Source: Planotetraspora kaengkrachanensis
GTDB taxonomy: Bacteria > Actinomycetota > Actinomycetes > Streptosporangiales > Streptosporangiaceae
DNA: 64,000 nucleotides
Direction of reading: 5' to 3'
Assembly: GCF_016862895.1 (NCBI RefSeq)
Contig: NZ_BONV01000001.1
Location: forward strand, 496,001-560,000
Part shown: positions 29,716-39,332 of the stretch, piece by piece
Layout of the letters: each line of letters opens with the position of its first letter
Numbering within the stretch: position 1 is the first letter of the stretch
The notes under the pieces: model-generated
Told to the model about the DNA's origin: nothing
The model's database searches: none
What the model saw: the letters and a program-made list of their open reading frames with translations, nothing else
Translations under genes and position numbers: made by a program

Positions 29716-30300
29716 GTGCGTCTTCCGAGGTTCCTCCTGGCCGGCGTCCTGCTGTTCGCCGCGCTCTTCCTGCTGACCTCGCTGTTCGTCCGGCCCCCCT
29801 TCGAGGGGGTCGGCGTGACGGCCGCCGCGGTCTTCCTCGTCGTCTGGCTCGTCGTCTCGATGGTCAACGCCTGGCTCGGAGTCGTCTCCGCGGGGTACCG
29901 CCCCGCGGAGGAGGCGCTGGCCCTGATTCCCGTGTTCGGCGTCCCCGCCGTCGTGGCCGGTCTCGGCGCGCTCGGCTCCGCGGCGCTCTGGGACGGCGGC
30001 CCGGTCATTCAGACCGGGCGGGCTCCGGCCGTGTTCGCCGCCGGGCTCGCCCTTTGGGGCGCGATCCTGCTCCTCGCCGGGCTTCTGGCGCGACGGCCGT
30101 CCCCCGCCAGGAGCGCGGCGACCGCGGCGGCCGTCCACCTCCCCCTGTGGGCGCTGCTGTGCCTCGTCAACCTGGTGACCGGGGTGCGGGCCGCGGGATA
30201 CACGGTCGCCGAGGAGGTCCCCCTGTTCCTGCTCAACGTGGCCGTGCCGGGGATCGTGGCGATGGCGGCCTGGGCACTGGTCAGGCGCGTCGCCGCCTGA
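29716..30300 (+). CDS. Membrane protein with five hydrophobic segments
   Basis: A 194-residue protein starting at GTG 29716, 10 bp after the SnoaL-like gene and probably in its operon. Hydrophobic helices lie at about 7-25, 32-52, 68-92, 104-125 and 135-155, with a further one near the C-terminus. It has an internal resemblance: MVNAWLGVVSAGYRPAEEAL and LVNLVTGVRAAGYTVAEEVP are two related halves, suggesting an ancient duplication. Function unknown. Confidence 0.75.
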   Translation: MRLPRFLLAGVLLFAALFLLTSLFVRPPFEGVGVTAAAVFLVVWLVVSMVNAWLGVVSAGYRPAEEALALIPVFGVPAVVAGLGALGSAALWDGGPVIQTGRAPAVFAAGLALWGAILLLAGLLARRPSPARSAATAAAVHLPLWALLCLVNLVTGVRAAGYTVAEEVPLFLLNVAVPGIVAMAAWALVRRVAA

Positions 30301-30394
30301 CCGCGTCCGCCCGGCCGCATGTCCGGCGCGCACCCACCGGCGGATGGGCGGCCCTGTCTGGCGCGGAGTTGTGATCTTTGATACGCATCGGTTC

Positions 30395-30847
30395 ATGGCG
30401 GCAGACGTTCTGGTGTCCGTGGCGTCCCTGGCCGGTGTCGGCCTCGGCGGCGGCCTGTCCTACCTCGCGCAGATCACCGCCCTGCGGCATGCCGGCCGTA
30501 CCGAGCGGTGGCGCGCCACCGCGCAGACGGCCGAGGCGCGCCGGGCGGAGCGGCTCGAAGAGCTGCGCCGCTTCATCCAGGACGCCCAGCAGGGCGAGCG
30601 CACCGCGGAGGAGCGGCGTGCCACACCCGAATGGCTCACGGCAGCCAGGGACGTCATGGACGAGCTGTGGGTCCGCGAACGGATGATCCACATCATGTTC
30701 GGCGCGTCCCTTCACGAGCGCGCCCGCGCCTACGTCGTGGCGATCGACGACATCCTCTGGGAGGAACAGGCGGGCGTGTCGATGTGGGACCACCTGCGGG
30801 GCCCGAAGGTCGCCTTCCTCGACGCCGCCCGCGCCGAGCTCGCCTGA
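30395..30847 (+). CDS. Single-span membrane protein, unknown function
   Basis: A 150-residue protein with one N-terminal hydrophobic helix (about 4-24, VLVSVASLAGVGLGGGLSYL) and a long charged, helical cytoplasmic part. The layout recalls the single-span proteins at 9783-10268 and 12667-13218. ATG at 30395 chosen as the start of the hydrophobic segment. Confidence 0.65.
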   Translation: MAADVLVSVASLAGVGLGGGLSYLAQITALRHAGRTERWRATAQTAEARRAERLEELRRFIQDAQQGERTAEERRATPEWLTAARDVMDELWVRERMIHIMFGASLHERARAYVVAIDDILWEEQAGVSMWDHLRGPKVAFLDAARAELA

Positions 30848-30912
30848 CCGGAGGGGTGCGGAAAACGATCAGCCAGTGGAGCGCGGACCGCCGTACGCGT
30901 AGCGTTTGCCCC

Positions 30913-31869
30913 ATGACGCCCACCCAGCTCCGCGCGTTCGCCGCCGTGGTCAGGCTCGGATCGGTCAAGCACGCGGCGGCGGAGCTCGAGGTGTCGGAAG
31001 CCGCCGTCTCCCTCCACGTCAGCCAGTTGCGCAAGGAGCTGGGCGACCAGCTCTACGTACGGACCGCGTCCGGGCTGGCCTTCACTCCCGGCGGCCTGCG
31101 GCTCGCCAGCCGTGGGGCCGAGATGCTCAGCCTCCAGGAGCGCACGATCATCGAGGTCGGGCAGGCCGCACGGGGCAGGCGACTGCTGCGCATCGGCGCG
31201 TCGAGCCTGTTCGCCGAGCACGCGGCACCCGGGCTGATCGGGCTGTTCGCCGGGCGGGCCGCCGACCTCGACGTGGAGCTCAGCGTGCACGACCCGCGCA
31301 AGTTCGGCTCCCTGCTGAGCTCACGGGCCGTGGACGTGGCCATCGGCCCGAACGTGGGGAACGTCGACGACTCGCTGGTCCGGCGGCCGTTCCTCAACTA
31401 CCAGGTGATCGTGGTGGCCTCCCCCGACCATCCTGCCGCCAGGACCGACGCCACCCCCCGCCGGCTGCGCGACGAGACGTGGCTGCTCGGGCCGTCGGCA
31501 GCGGTCGGCATCGGCGCGATCCCGGCGGTGCTGCGCCGGATCAACGTCCCGGAGTCGCGCCAGCAGATCTTCCAGAGTCACGCGGCGGCTCTTGAGGAGG
31601 TCATGCGGGGAAACGGAGTGGCGCCGACGGTCTCCTTCGCGGTGTCCCGCGATCTGGCGAACGGCCGCCTCGTCCGGCTGGCCGGGCCTTCGCTCCGCTT
31701 CGACGGCTCCTGGGCCACGCTCACGCTCGACGAACGCGGCGCCTCCACCGCCGCCGACGAGCTCGTGCGGTTCGTCACCACCCCGCGCGCCACGCAGGCC
31801 ATGCTGCGCGGCCCCGGGGTCAACATCGGCCGGTTCCGCCCGTCGATCCACGTCACCCTCTGGAGCTAG
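30913..31869 (+). CDS. LysR-family transcriptional regulator
   Basis: A 318-residue regulator. The helix-turn-helix begins TPTQLRAFAAVVRLGSVKHAAAELEVSEAAVSLHVSQLRKELG, typical of the CbbR/CysB branch; the effector domain (about 90-300) has the usual two lobes. It lies convergent to the CO dehydrogenase operon with one small gene between, so it is a candidate regulator of that operon, though not a direct neighbour of its promoter. Confidence 0.88.
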   Translation: MTPTQLRAFAAVVRLGSVKHAAAELEVSEAAVSLHVSQLRKELGDQLYVRTASGLAFTPGGLRLASRGAEMLSLQERTIIEVGQAARGRRLLRIGASSLFAEHAAPGLIGLFAGRAADLDVELSVHDPRKFGSLLSSRAVDVAIGPNVGNVDDSLVRRPFLNYQVIVVASPDHPAARTDATPRRLRDETWLLGPSAAVGIGAIPAVLRRINVPESRQQIFQSHAAALEEVMRGNGVAPTVSFAVSRDLANGRLVRLAGPSLRFDGSWATLTLDERGASTAADELVRFVTTPRATQAMLRGPGVNIGRFRPSIHVTLWS

Positions 31870-31889
31870 CGGCCCTCAAAGAGGGCCGC
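31869..31889. terminator. Bidirectional stem-loop terminator
   Basis: Perfect 9-bp arms GCGGCCCTC (31869-31877) and GAGGGCCGC (31881-31889) with an AAA loop between the convergent lysR and 31899-32456 genes. Confidence 0.75.
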
Positions 31890-31898
31890 CGTGGGATT

Positions 31899-32456
31899 TC
31901 AACAGCCGGGGATCCTCCCGGGGTCGTGGCCCCAGGCACCGGTGAGCGCACGCGGGACGGCTGGAGGGGCCGGCTCGCACACGCGTGCGTCATGGCCGCC
32001 CTGGAATTCCCACGGGCCGTCGCCTTTCTGCCTCCAGAAATACAACTGGTCGATGGACGCGACGACATAGCGCATGTCGGTTTCTGGAGTTCCGCCATAG
32101 ACCACCCCGTAATAGATCGTGCCGCTCGTGGCCACGTTCATGGCTCCCTTCGCGGGTCCGGAGGGGTCGACGACCGCCCGTGCGGCGGCGCTCAGCTGGT
32201 CGCGGGTCTCTCGGTCGATGGGAAGCGGGATCGCGGTCCCCGCGGGGAAACGCTGTTCCTCAGACTCCTCCTCGTCCGGCTCCTCCTGCGCGGCCGTCGC
32301 GGAGGGCGGGGCGGAGAAGGTCGCCGCATCATCGACGAGCGCCCGGCCCGGGGACGGGAGATAGACGGCCAGCGTGAAGACGACCACGGCGCCGATCGCG
32401 GCGACCAGGCCTGCCAGCGCGACGCGAACCGAGAAGGAGCGGTGCATGAACGACAT
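31899..32456 (-). CDS. Secreted or membrane-anchored hypothetical protein
   Basis: A 185-residue protein with one N-terminal hydrophobic helix (about 12-32, LAGLVAAIGAVVVFTLAVYL), an acidic linker (EEPDEEESEE) and an extracytoplasmic domain with aromatic residues (TIYYGVVYGG, LYFWRQKGDGPWEFQGG). Two cysteines near the end may form a disulfide. No family recognised. Start M1 or M4. Confidence 0.7.
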   Translation of the reverse strand: MSFMHRSFSVRVALAGLVAAIGAVVVFTLAVYLPSPGRALVDDAATFSAPPSATAAQEEPDEEESEEQRFPAGTAIPLPIDRETRDQLSAAARAVVDPSGPAKGAMNVATSGTIYYGVVYGGTPETDMRYVVASIDQLYFWRQKGDGPWEFQGGHDARVCEPAPPAVPRALTGAWGHDPGRIPGC

Positions 32457-32547
32457 CTAGCACGATCAAGGTGTGCCCGAGAGGCGGGGGTGTCCACCCG
32501 GCGGCGCGCCCATGGCCGTGGCGTCGCGAGCGGCGACCCAGCGGCTC

Positions 32548-33750
32548 TCACCGGATCCGGGACACCTCGTCGATCACCTGCCGCAACGACCGGAAGGTGT
32601 CGGCGGGCAGCAGCCGGTCGCAGTACGGCAGGGCGGCGGCCATGCCCGCGACCTTCGGTTCGAAGCCCGGAGCGGACGCCCGGGGGTTCATCCAGATCAC
32701 GCGGTGGGCGCGCCGGCGCAGCCGGGCCATCCCGGCCGCGAGAGACTCCGGCTCGTCGCTGTCCCATCCGTCCGAGCCGATGATCACGATGGCACCGCGC
32801 AGCTTGCCCCCGTGGTGGGAGCCCAGCAGCGCGTGGACGTTCGCGGCGATCCGCGTCCCCCCGAACCGGTCGGCGACCTTCTCCGTGGCCTGCTCGACGG
32901 CCACGGCCGCCGACCTGTGCGTCAGCACCGGGGTCAGGCGCGTGAGCGACGTCGCGAACGCGAACACCTCCGCGCCCGCGACCAGCGCGAGGGCCCGCAT
33001 CATGTGGAGGTAGCCCGCCGCCTGCGCCTGCATCGACTGGCTGACGTCGCACAACATGACCACCCGCCGCGGTTTGTCGACGGGCCGCTCCCGCACCAGG
33101 TGGAACGGCTCCCATCCGGTACGGCGGGACCGCTCGGCCGTGGCACGCACCGAGACGCGGCGCCCTCGAGGACCAGCCGCCAGCCGACGGCTGCGCCTGG
33201 TGGGCCAGTCCGCGACGGCAGCCCGCAGCCACTCGCCGAGAGCCTCCGCCGCCTGATCGTCGAGCTGCTCGAACGGCACGTCGGCGAGCCCCTCGGCGTC
33301 GCTGGGGAGCCGCTCGGGGACGGCCTGGGCGGTGAAGGCCGTCTCGGCCTCGGCGACCGCCGGAGGCAACGTCACCCACGGCAGCCCGCCCCCGCCTTCG
33401 GTCGCGGCGGACGGCGCAGGAAGAGGGGCGAAGGCGTCGTCGCCGTGAGGTTCGGGGGTCCTGCGCCGCCGCGCGTTCGGGTCGAGCGCGGCGACCACCC
33501 CGCCGAAGACGGCCGCGAACACGGCGTCGAACGCCTCCACCTCCGTGTGCCGCCGGACGAACGTGATACGCGCAGTCCAGTACAGCTGCGACATCGAGGA
33601 CGGCGGGGAGACCTCCAGCGCGCGGACGAAGTCCTCCGTCGCCGTGAAACCCGCCGGGACTCCCCGCTGCCGGAGCCGGTCCGCCAGCGCGACGGCGAGC
33701 GCCGCGCGGTCGACGCCGGGCAGCAGGGTGGCCGGCCGGTCAGCGGGCAT
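32548..33750 (-). CDS. coxE: CoxE-type VWA-domain protein of the CO dehydrogenase operon
   Basis: A 400-residue VWA protein. The C-terminal von Willebrand A domain has a MIDAS motif at 235-239 (DVSQS), followed by a conserved VIIGSDGWDS segment. The N-terminal half is helical and proline-rich. CoxE works with the AAA+ ATPase CoxD in assembling the copper-molybdenum centre. It is the last gene of the cox operon. Confidence 0.9.
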   Translation of the reverse strand: MPADRPATLLPGVDRAALAVALADRLRQRGVPAGFTATEDFVRALEVSPPSSMSQLYWTARITFVRRHTEVEAFDAVFAAVFGGVVAALDPNARRRRTPEPHGDDAFAPLPAPSAATEGGGGLPWVTLPPAVAEAETAFTAQAVPERLPSDAEGLADVPFEQLDDQAAEALGEWLRAAVADWPTRRSRRLAAGPRGRRVSVRATAERSRRTGWEPFHLVRERPVDKPRRVVMLCDVSQSMQAQAAGYLHMMRALALVAGAEVFAFATSLTRLTPVLTHRSAAVAVEQATEKVADRFGGTRIAANVHALLGSHHGGKLRGAIVIIGSDGWDSDEPESLAAGMARLRRRAHRVIWMNPRASAPGFEPKVAGMAAALPYCDRLLPADTFRSLRQVIDEVSRIR

Positions 33751-33813
33751 GGCGCGCAGGCTCGCGTGCCGCCCCCATCGCGGCGCCGTACGGCACGGGC
33801 GCCCCCGGCGGGT

Positions 33814-34554
33814 TCACGAGACGAGAAGGTAGACGGCGACGACCACGACGACGATGAGCACCACGAGCACGGGGATCGCCCGCTTGTAGAGCGACCCGCC
33901 CGCCACGCTCATCATGTCGAGCGGTTCGGGTTCCGGCGCGACGACCCGCCTGACGGCGGGCTCGGGCTCCGCGGCGGCCGGGGCCGCAACGGTGTCAGCC
34001 GTCACGGGGGCCGGGGCGGCGGTCGCGCCCGTTCCTTCCGGCGTCTCGGCCGGGGCGGCGAGCGGCGTGGCCGTACCCTCGGAAACCGGCGGTGCGCCGG
34101 CCACGGAGGAGTCGGTGGCCAGCTTCTCCTCCAGGCGCTCGACGAACTGGCCGAGCAGCTTCTGCGACACCTCCTTGATCATGCCGCTGCCGAACTGGGC
34201 GATCCTGCCGGAGATCTTCAGGTCCGTGTCGACGGTGACGACCGTCCGGTCGCCGTCGGACGTGAGCTGGGCGGTGATGATCGCGGCCGCCGTGCCCGCC
34301 CCCCGCGAGTCGCGCCCCTTGGCGTCGATCACCGCGTGATGGTTCGCGTCGTCCTTCTCCGCGAAGCGGACGGTTCCGGCGTACTCGGACACGACCGGGC
34401 CGACCTTCACCTTCACCTTGCCGGAGTAGACCCCGCCGTCCACACCGGTCAGCTGGGCTCCCGGCATGCAGGGCGCGACGGCCTCGAGGTCGGTGAGCAC
34501 CGCCCACGCCCGCTCGACCGGAACGCTGACGGTGAAGTCATGGGTGATCTTCAT
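33814..34554 (-). CDS. coxG: CoxG-type SRPBCC protein with C-terminal membrane anchor
   Basis: A 246-residue protein. The SRPBCC lipid-binding-like domain (1-150: ITHDFTVSVPVERAWAVL, MPGAQLTGVDGG, RIAQFGSGMIKEVS) is followed by a long proline/alanine-rich linker (about 160-220) and one C-terminal membrane helix (225-245, PVLVVLIVVVVVAVYLLVS). CoxG is known to recruit CO dehydrogenase to the cytoplasmic membrane, which fits this architecture. It lies between coxD and coxE. Confidence 0.92.
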   Translation of the reverse strand: MKITHDFTVSVPVERAWAVLTDLEAVAPCMPGAQLTGVDGGVYSGKVKVKVGPVVSEYAGTVRFAEKDDANHHAVIDAKGRDSRGAGTAAAIITAQLTSDGDRTVVTVDTDLKISGRIAQFGSGMIKEVSQKLLGQFVERLEEKLATDSSVAGAPPVSEGTATPLAAPAETPEGTGATAAPAPVTADTVAAPAAAEPEPAVRRVVAPEPEPLDMMSVAGGSLYKRAIPVLVVLIVVVVVAVYLLVS

Positions 34555-34620
34555 GGGCTCTTTCTCCCTGTGCGTTCTCCCGACGTGCTTCTCCGGCCGC
34601 GTCCTCCCCGGTTCTGCCGC

Positions 34621-35517
34621 TCAGGCGGTCGCGCCACGGGCGCCTCCCACCAGCCGGTCGAGGGCGCCGAGGATCGTCTCCCGGTCGTCCGGCGTCTTGG
34701 CGACGGCGCTGAGCGTCCGGACGACGTCCTCCCGGACGAGTTCGGTCGCCCCGAGCGCGGACAGGGCCGAGACCCAGTCGATGGCCTCCGCCATGCCCGG
34801 CGCCTTGTCGAGGTCGTGGCCGCGTACCCGTCCCACGAACTGTGCGGCCGACCTGATCAGCGGCTCGTTCGCGGCGGGCACGGAACGCCGGAGTATCTCC
34901 ACCGTCCGCTCGGCCGAAGGGAAGTCGATCCAGTGGTACAGGCAGCGCCGCCGGAGCGCGTCATGCAGGTCCCTGCTGCGGTTGGACGTCAGGACGACGA
35001 TCGGCGGACGCTTCGCGGCGAACGTGCCGAGCTCGGGGATCGTGATCGCTGACTCACCGAGGAACTCGAACAGCAGCGCCTCGAACTCGTCGTCGGCCCG
35101 GTCGATCTCGTCGATGAGCAGCACCGGCGGAACCGGCCCGTCATGCCTGACCGCCCGCAGGATCGGCCGCTCCTGCAGGAACTCGGCGGTGAACAGGTCG
35201 GCGTCCGTGAGCCTGTCCTGCCGCGACTCCGCGAGCCGGATGGCGAGCAGCTGGCGCTGGTGGTTCCACTCGTAGAGCGCCTCGCTGACCGTCAGCCCCT
35301 CGTAGCACTGCAGCCGGATCAACGGCGTGCCGAGGGCGTGGGCCAGCGCCTTGGCCGCCGTCGTCTTCCCCACGCCCGGCTCGCCCTCGAGCAGGAGCGG
35401 CTTGCCGAGGCTGAGCGCGAGGAACAGGGCCGACGCCGTGCCCTCGTCGACGAGGTAGCCGACCTCGTCGAGCCGCCGCCTGATGTCGGCGGTGTCGCTG
35501 ACGACGCGATCCCCCAC
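34621..35517 (-). CDS. coxD: CoxD-type MoxR-family AAA+ ATPase
   Basis: A 298-residue AAA+ ATPase with Walker A GEPGVGKTT, Walker B VLLIDEIDRAD, sensor 1 VVLTSNRSRDL and arginine finger LRRRC. CoxD is needed for assembly of the [CuSMoO2] active site, probably by unfolding apo-CoxL. The start is taken at GTG 35517, 15 bp after the coxF stop; an in-frame GTG at 35526 is possible because GGGGCGGTG is repeated there. Frames extending further lie inside coxF. Confidence 0.9.
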   Translation of the reverse strand: MGDRVVSDTADIRRRLDEVGYLVDEGTASALFLALSLGKPLLLEGEPGVGKTTAAKALAHALGTPLIRLQCYEGLTVSEALYEWNHQRQLLAIRLAESRQDRLTDADLFTAEFLQERPILRAVRHDGPVPPVLLIDEIDRADDEFEALLFEFLGESAITIPELGTFAAKRPPIVVLTSNRSRDLHDALRRRCLYHWIDFPSAERTVEILRRSVPAANEPLIRSAAQFVGRVRGHDLDKAPGMAEAIDWVSALSALGATELVREDVVRTLSAVAKTPDDRETILGALDRLVGGARGATA

Positions 35518-35531
35518 CGCCCCCACCGCCC

Positions 35532-36443
35532 CTACCGCCCGCCGCCGGACGCGTACCGGTCGCGGCAGCCGGTACCGCAGAACCACACGTGCTCGCCGTC
35601 GGCGACGAGGTGCGGCGTGCCGGCGGCCACGGTGACCGTCATGCCGCAGACCGGATCGGCCACCTGCGTGCCGTACGCCGGTTCGGCGGCCGGCGTCTCG
35701 GCCTGACCGCTCGTGGGAGCGGGGACGAGTCCCTGCGTGCGGACGGCGGCGACGATCTCCGCCAGGACCGACAGCGCGATCTCCTGCGCCGTCCGAGCGC
35801 CGATCCTGAGGCCGGCGGGCGTGTGAACCCGCCGGCGCTCGGCCTCGCTCAGCCCCATCTCCGCGAGCACGGCCGCGCCACGCCTGGTGCTGGCCACCAG
35901 CCCGACGAAGCCGACGCCCGCGTCCAGGGCCGCGCGGACCGCCGGGATCTCGTCGCGCCCGTGGCTCGACACCACGACCGCGGTCGCGCCCGCGGGTCCC
36001 CGCTCATCCCGGGTCCGCCGTACGGAGAAGTCCATCGCGTGCGCGAGCCCGGCGAGCGCCTCCGCGATGGGCGAGTCCCCGACGATCCAGAGCACCGGCG
36101 GCGGCAACTGCGGCTGGAGGAAGATCTCCAGAGCGCCTCCGGACAGGCAGGGGTTCACCACGATCCGGGCGCCCGGAGATTCGGGAAAATCCAGATCGTC
36201 CTCGGGAAGCACCCTGAGCAGCACGGACCGTCCGTCCTGGAGCGCGCCGAGAGCCGCCGTGCGCACGGAACTCTCGGCGCACTGGCCGCCGACGAACCCC
36301 TCGATGGAGCCGTCGGGCAGGACGATCGCGTCGTCGCCCGCGTTCACGGCCGTCGGGAACTGGGCGCGGACCACGACCGCGTGGACGAAGGGAACCCGGT
36401 CGTCGGACAGTTCCTTCATCCGTGCAGAAATGGTGGGGGCCAT
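35532..36443 (-). CDS. coxF: XdhC/CoxF-family maturation protein with C-terminal YHS domain
   Basis: A 303-residue protein. The XdhC/CoxI N-terminal domain (VVVRAQFPTAVNAGDDAIVLPDGSIEGFVGGQCAES) and a Rossmann-like XdhC C-terminal domain (115-235) are followed by a metal-binding YHS domain at 262-297 (DPVCGMTV, then FCGTGCRDRY; C266, C289, C293). XdhC proteins insert molybdenum cofactor. The added YHS domain, commonly seen with copper proteins, is notable in an operon for a Mo-Cu enzyme. It lies between coxL and coxD. Confidence 0.88.
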   Translation of the reverse strand: MAPTISARMKELSDDRVPFVHAVVVRAQFPTAVNAGDDAIVLPDGSIEGFVGGQCAESSVRTAALGALQDGRSVLLRVLPEDDLDFPESPGARIVVNPCLSGGALEIFLQPQLPPPVLWIVGDSPIAEALAGLAHAMDFSVRRTRDERGPAGATAVVVSSHGRDEIPAVRAALDAGVGFVGLVASTRRGAAVLAEMGLSEAERRRVHTPAGLRIGARTAQEIALSVLAEIVAAVRTQGLVPAPTSGQAETPAAEPAYGTQVADPVCGMTVTVAAGTPHLVADGEHVWFCGTGCRDRYASGGGR

Positions 36444-36458
36444 CGATGCTCCGCCCGG

Positions 36459-38849
36459 TCAGATCGGCGGCCGCGGCACGCCGCGCATGGCGTCCCACAC
36501 CCGGGAGGGGGTGAGCGGCATGTCGGCGTGGCGGACGCCGAAGGGTTTGAGCGCGTCGACGACCGCGTTGACGATCGCCGGCGGGGAGCCGACGGTGGCC
36601 GACTCCCCGACGCCCTTCGCGCCGATCGGGTGATGCGGTGAAGGCGTCACGGTGAAGCCGGTCTCCCAGTCGGGCACCTCGAGCGCGGTCGGGATGAGGT
36701 AGTCCATCAGGGATCCGCCCAGGCAGTTGCCGTCCTCGTCGAAGGCGATCATCTCCATGAGCGCCATGCCCACGCCGTCGGTGAGGCCGCGGTGCACCTG
36801 CCCCTCGATGATCATCGGGTTGATGCGGGTGCCGCAGTCGTCCACCGCGACGAACCGGCGTACCTTCACCTGGGCCGTGCCGGGATCGATGTCGACGACG
36901 CAGATGTAGGCCCCGTGCGGGTAGGTGAGGTTCTCCGGGTTGTAGCAGATCTGCGCCTCGAGCCCGCCCTCGATCCCTTCTGGCAGGTCGCCCGCGCCGT
37001 GCGCCCGCATCGCGATGTCCTGGATGGTGACGGACTTGCCCGGGTCGCCCTTGACGTGGAAGGCGCCCTTCACCCACTCGAGGTCGGCGACCGACACCTC
37101 CAGCATGCCGGAGGCGATGATCCGCGCCTTGTCGCGCACCTTGCGCGCGACCAGGGCGGCCGCGGCGCCAGACACCGGGGTGGACCGGCTGCCGTAGGTG
37201 CCGAGGCCGAACGGCGTCTGGTCGGTGTCGCCGTGCACGACGTCGATGTCGGCGGGCGGGATGCCGATCTCCTCCGCGACGATCTGCGCGAACGTCGTCT
37301 CGTGCCCCTGGCCCTGCGACTGCACCGAGAGCCGGACGACGGCCTTGCCCGTCGGATGCACCCGAAGTTCGCACCCGTCGGCCATGCCGAGACCCAGGAT
37401 GTCCATGTCCTTGCGGGGACCGGCGCCCACCGCCTCGGTGAAGAACGAGACGCCGATGCCCATCAGCTCGCCGCGGGCACGCCGCTCGGCCTGCTCCCTG
37501 CGCAGCTCGTCGTAGCCGGCGAGCTCCAGCGCCTTGCGCATGGTCGGCTCGTAGTCGCCCGAGTCGTACACCCACCCGGTCTTGGTCCGGTACGGGAACT
37601 GGTCGGGCTGGATGAAGTTCCTCATGCGCAGCTCGACCGGGTCCATCTCGAGCTCGTACGCCAGGCAGTCGACGATGCGCTCGATGAGGTAGACGGCCTC
37701 GGTGATGCGGAACGAGCACGCGTAGGCCACGCCGCCCGGCGCCTTGTTGGTGTAGACGGCCGTCATCTTGCAGTACGCGGCCTGCAGGTCGTAGCTGCCG
37801 GTGAAGACGCCGAAGAACCCGGCGGGGTACTTGACCGGCGCGGCGACCCCGTTGAACGCGCCGTGGTCCGCGAGCACGTTGGTGCGGACCGCGAGGATCT
37901 TCCCGTCCCTGGTGGCCGCGATCTCGCCGCGCATGATGTAGTCGCGGGCGAAACCCGTGCTCGTGAGGTTCTCCGAGCGGTCCTCCATCCACTTCACCGG
38001 CTTGCCCGTGACGATCGATCCGACGATCGCGCAGACGTACCCGGGATAGATCGGGACCTTGCCGCCGAAGCCTCCGCCGATGTCGGGGGAGATGACCCTG
38101 ATCTTGTGCTCGGGCAGCCCGGCGACGATCGCGTACAACGTCCGGTGGGCGTGGGGCGCCTGGCTCGTGGACCACAACGTCAGCCGGCTGTCGATGCGGT
38201 CGTAGTCGGCGACGCAGCCGCACGTCTCCATAGGGGCGGGATGCACACGGGGGTAGACGATGTCCTCGCTGACGACGACGTCCGCGCTCGCGAACACCGC
38301 CTCCGTTGCCGCCTCGTCGCCGGTCTCCCAGTCGAAGATGTGGTTGTTCTGCTTCCCGTCCAGGTCGTCGCGGATGACGGGGGCGCTCGGGTCGAGGGCC
38401 ATGCGGACGTCGATCACCGGGTCGAGCAGGTCGTACTCGACGTCGATCAGCTCGAGCGCGTCGCGTGCCGCGTAGCGGTCCTCCGCCACCACGAACGCGA
38501 CCTCCTGGCCCTGGAAGCGCACCTTGTCCGTCGCGAGCACCGACTGCACGTCGCCCGACAACGTGGGCATCCAGGCGAGCCCCAGCCCCGTCAGCGCGGC
38601 TCCGGTGACCACCGCCTTGACCTTCGGATGCGCCTCGGCCGCGCTGGTGTCGATGCTCACGATCCTCGCGTGCGCGACGGGAGAGCGCAGGATCGCGCAG
38701 TGCAGCATGCCGGGCAGTTGCACGTCGTCGACGTAGTTGCCCTTGCCGCGGATGAACCTCGGGTCCTCCTTGCGCAGCATCCGGCCGTGGCCGATCGGCT
38801 TGTGGTCGTTGTTCTCGAATCCGGCCGGCCGTTCGTCGGTGGTGGTCAT
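36459..38849 (-). CDS. coxL: Carbon monoxide dehydrogenase large (Mo-Cu) subunit, form I
   Basis: A 796-residue catalytic subunit. The active-site loop is AYACSFR (375-381), matching the form I AYxCSFR signature, with C378 as the copper ligand; form II enzymes have AYRGAGR instead. Molybdopterin contacts GGGFGGK (258-264), [11 protein letters not shown] and the catalytic glutamate in KGVGES near the C-terminus are present. It oxidises CO to CO2, allowing energy gain from atmospheric or soil CO. The ATG overlaps the coxS stop (ATGA). Confidence 0.96.
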   Translation of the reverse strand: MTTTDERPAGFENNDHKPIGHGRMLRKEDPRFIRGKGNYVDDVQLPGMLHCAILRSPVAHARIVSIDTSAAEAHPKVKAVVTGAALTGLGLAWMPTLSGDVQSVLATDKVRFQGQEVAFVVAEDRYAARDALELIDVEYDLLDPVIDVRMALDPSAPVIRDDLDGKQNNHIFDWETGDEAATEAVFASADVVVSEDIVYPRVHPAPMETCGCVADYDRIDSRLTLWSTSQAPHAHRTLYAIVAGLPEHKIRVISPDIGGGFGGKVPIYPGYVCAIVGSIVTGKPVKWMEDRSENLTSTGFARDYIMRGEIAATRDGKILAVRTNVLADHGAFNGVAAPVKYPAGFFGVFTGSYDLQAAYCKMTAVYTNKAPGGVAYACSFRITEAVYLIERIVDCLAYELEMDPVELRMRNFIQPDQFPYRTKTGWVYDSGDYEPTMRKALELAGYDELRREQAERRARGELMGIGVSFFTEAVGAGPRKDMDILGLGMADGCELRVHPTGKAVVRLSVQSQGQGHETTFAQIVAEEIGIPPADIDVVHGDTDQTPFGLGTYGSRSTPVSGAAAALVARKVRDKARIIASGMLEVSVADLEWVKGAFHVKGDPGKSVTIQDIAMRAHGAGDLPEGIEGGLEAQICYNPENLTYPHGAYICVVDIDPGTAQVKVRRFVAVDDCGTRINPMIIEGQVHRGLTDGVGMALMEMIAFDEDGNCLGGSLMDYLIPTALEVPDWETGFTVTPSPHHPIGAKGVGESATVGSPPAIVNAVVDALKPFGVRHADMPLTPSRVWDAMRGVPRPPI
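37707..37727 (-). other. Form I CoxL active-site loop (AYACSFR)
   Basis: Codes for residues 375-381 of CoxL, including copper-ligand C378. This is the diagnostic that separates true CO dehydrogenases from form II and other xanthine oxidase family proteins. Confidence 0.95.
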
Positions 38850-39331
38850 GAGGCACCTCCGGCGGGTGTGCTCGCCTCGTGCGCGGCGGCCCATTTCACC
38901 GAGCGGACGATGGTGGCGTAGCCGGTGCACCGGCAGATCTGCCCGGAGATCGCCTCGCGGATCTCCTCTTCCGACGGGTCCGGGTTGCGGTCGAGCAGGG
39001 CCCGGGCCGTCATCATCATGCCGGGGGTGCAGAATCCGCACTGCAGGCCGTGGCACTCCATGAAGCCGCGCTGCACCGGATCGAGCTCACCTCCCTGTTC
39101 GAGGTCCTCGACCGTGCGCACCTCGTGGCCGCCGGCCATCGCGGCGAGCACGGTGCACGACTTGACCGGCTCTCCGTCGAGCCACACCACGCAGGTGCCG
39201 CAGTTGCTCGTGTCGCACCCCCAGTGGGTGCCCGTCAGGCCGAGGTGGTCGCGCAGGAAGTGCACCAGGAGCAGCCTGCCCTCGATCTCCCTGGTGACTT
39301 CCTCGCCGTTTACGATCATGGAGACCTGCAT
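38846..39331 (-). CDS. coxS: Carbon monoxide dehydrogenase small [2Fe-2S] subunit
   Basis: A 161-residue iron-sulfur subunit. The plant-type cluster cysteines are C39, C44, C47, C59 ([10 protein letters not shown]...SC) and the second cluster uses C98, C101, C133, C135 (QCGFCTPG...CRC). It transfers electrons from the Mo-Cu site to FAD. It begins 1 bp after the coxM stop and overlaps coxL. Confidence 0.96.
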   Translation of the reverse strand: MQVSMIVNGEEVTREIEGRLLLVHFLRDHLGLTGTHWGCDTSNCGTCVVWLDGEPVKSCTVLAAMAGGHEVRTVEDLEQGGELDPVQRGFMECHGLQCGFCTPGMMMTARALLDRNPDPSEEEIREAISGQICRCTGYATIVRSVKWAAAHEASTPAGGAS

Positions 39332-39332
39332 G

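Noticed and set aside
36459-38849. Possibility that the large subunit is a xanthine dehydrogenase or form II enzyme
   Set aside because: The active-site loop is AYACSFR, the form I CO dehydrogenase signature, and the full coxDEFG maturation set follows.
32473-38921. Long plus-strand frames opposite the cox operon
   Set aside because: The minus strand encodes all expected Cox proteins with catalytic motifs; the plus-strand frames are shadows.
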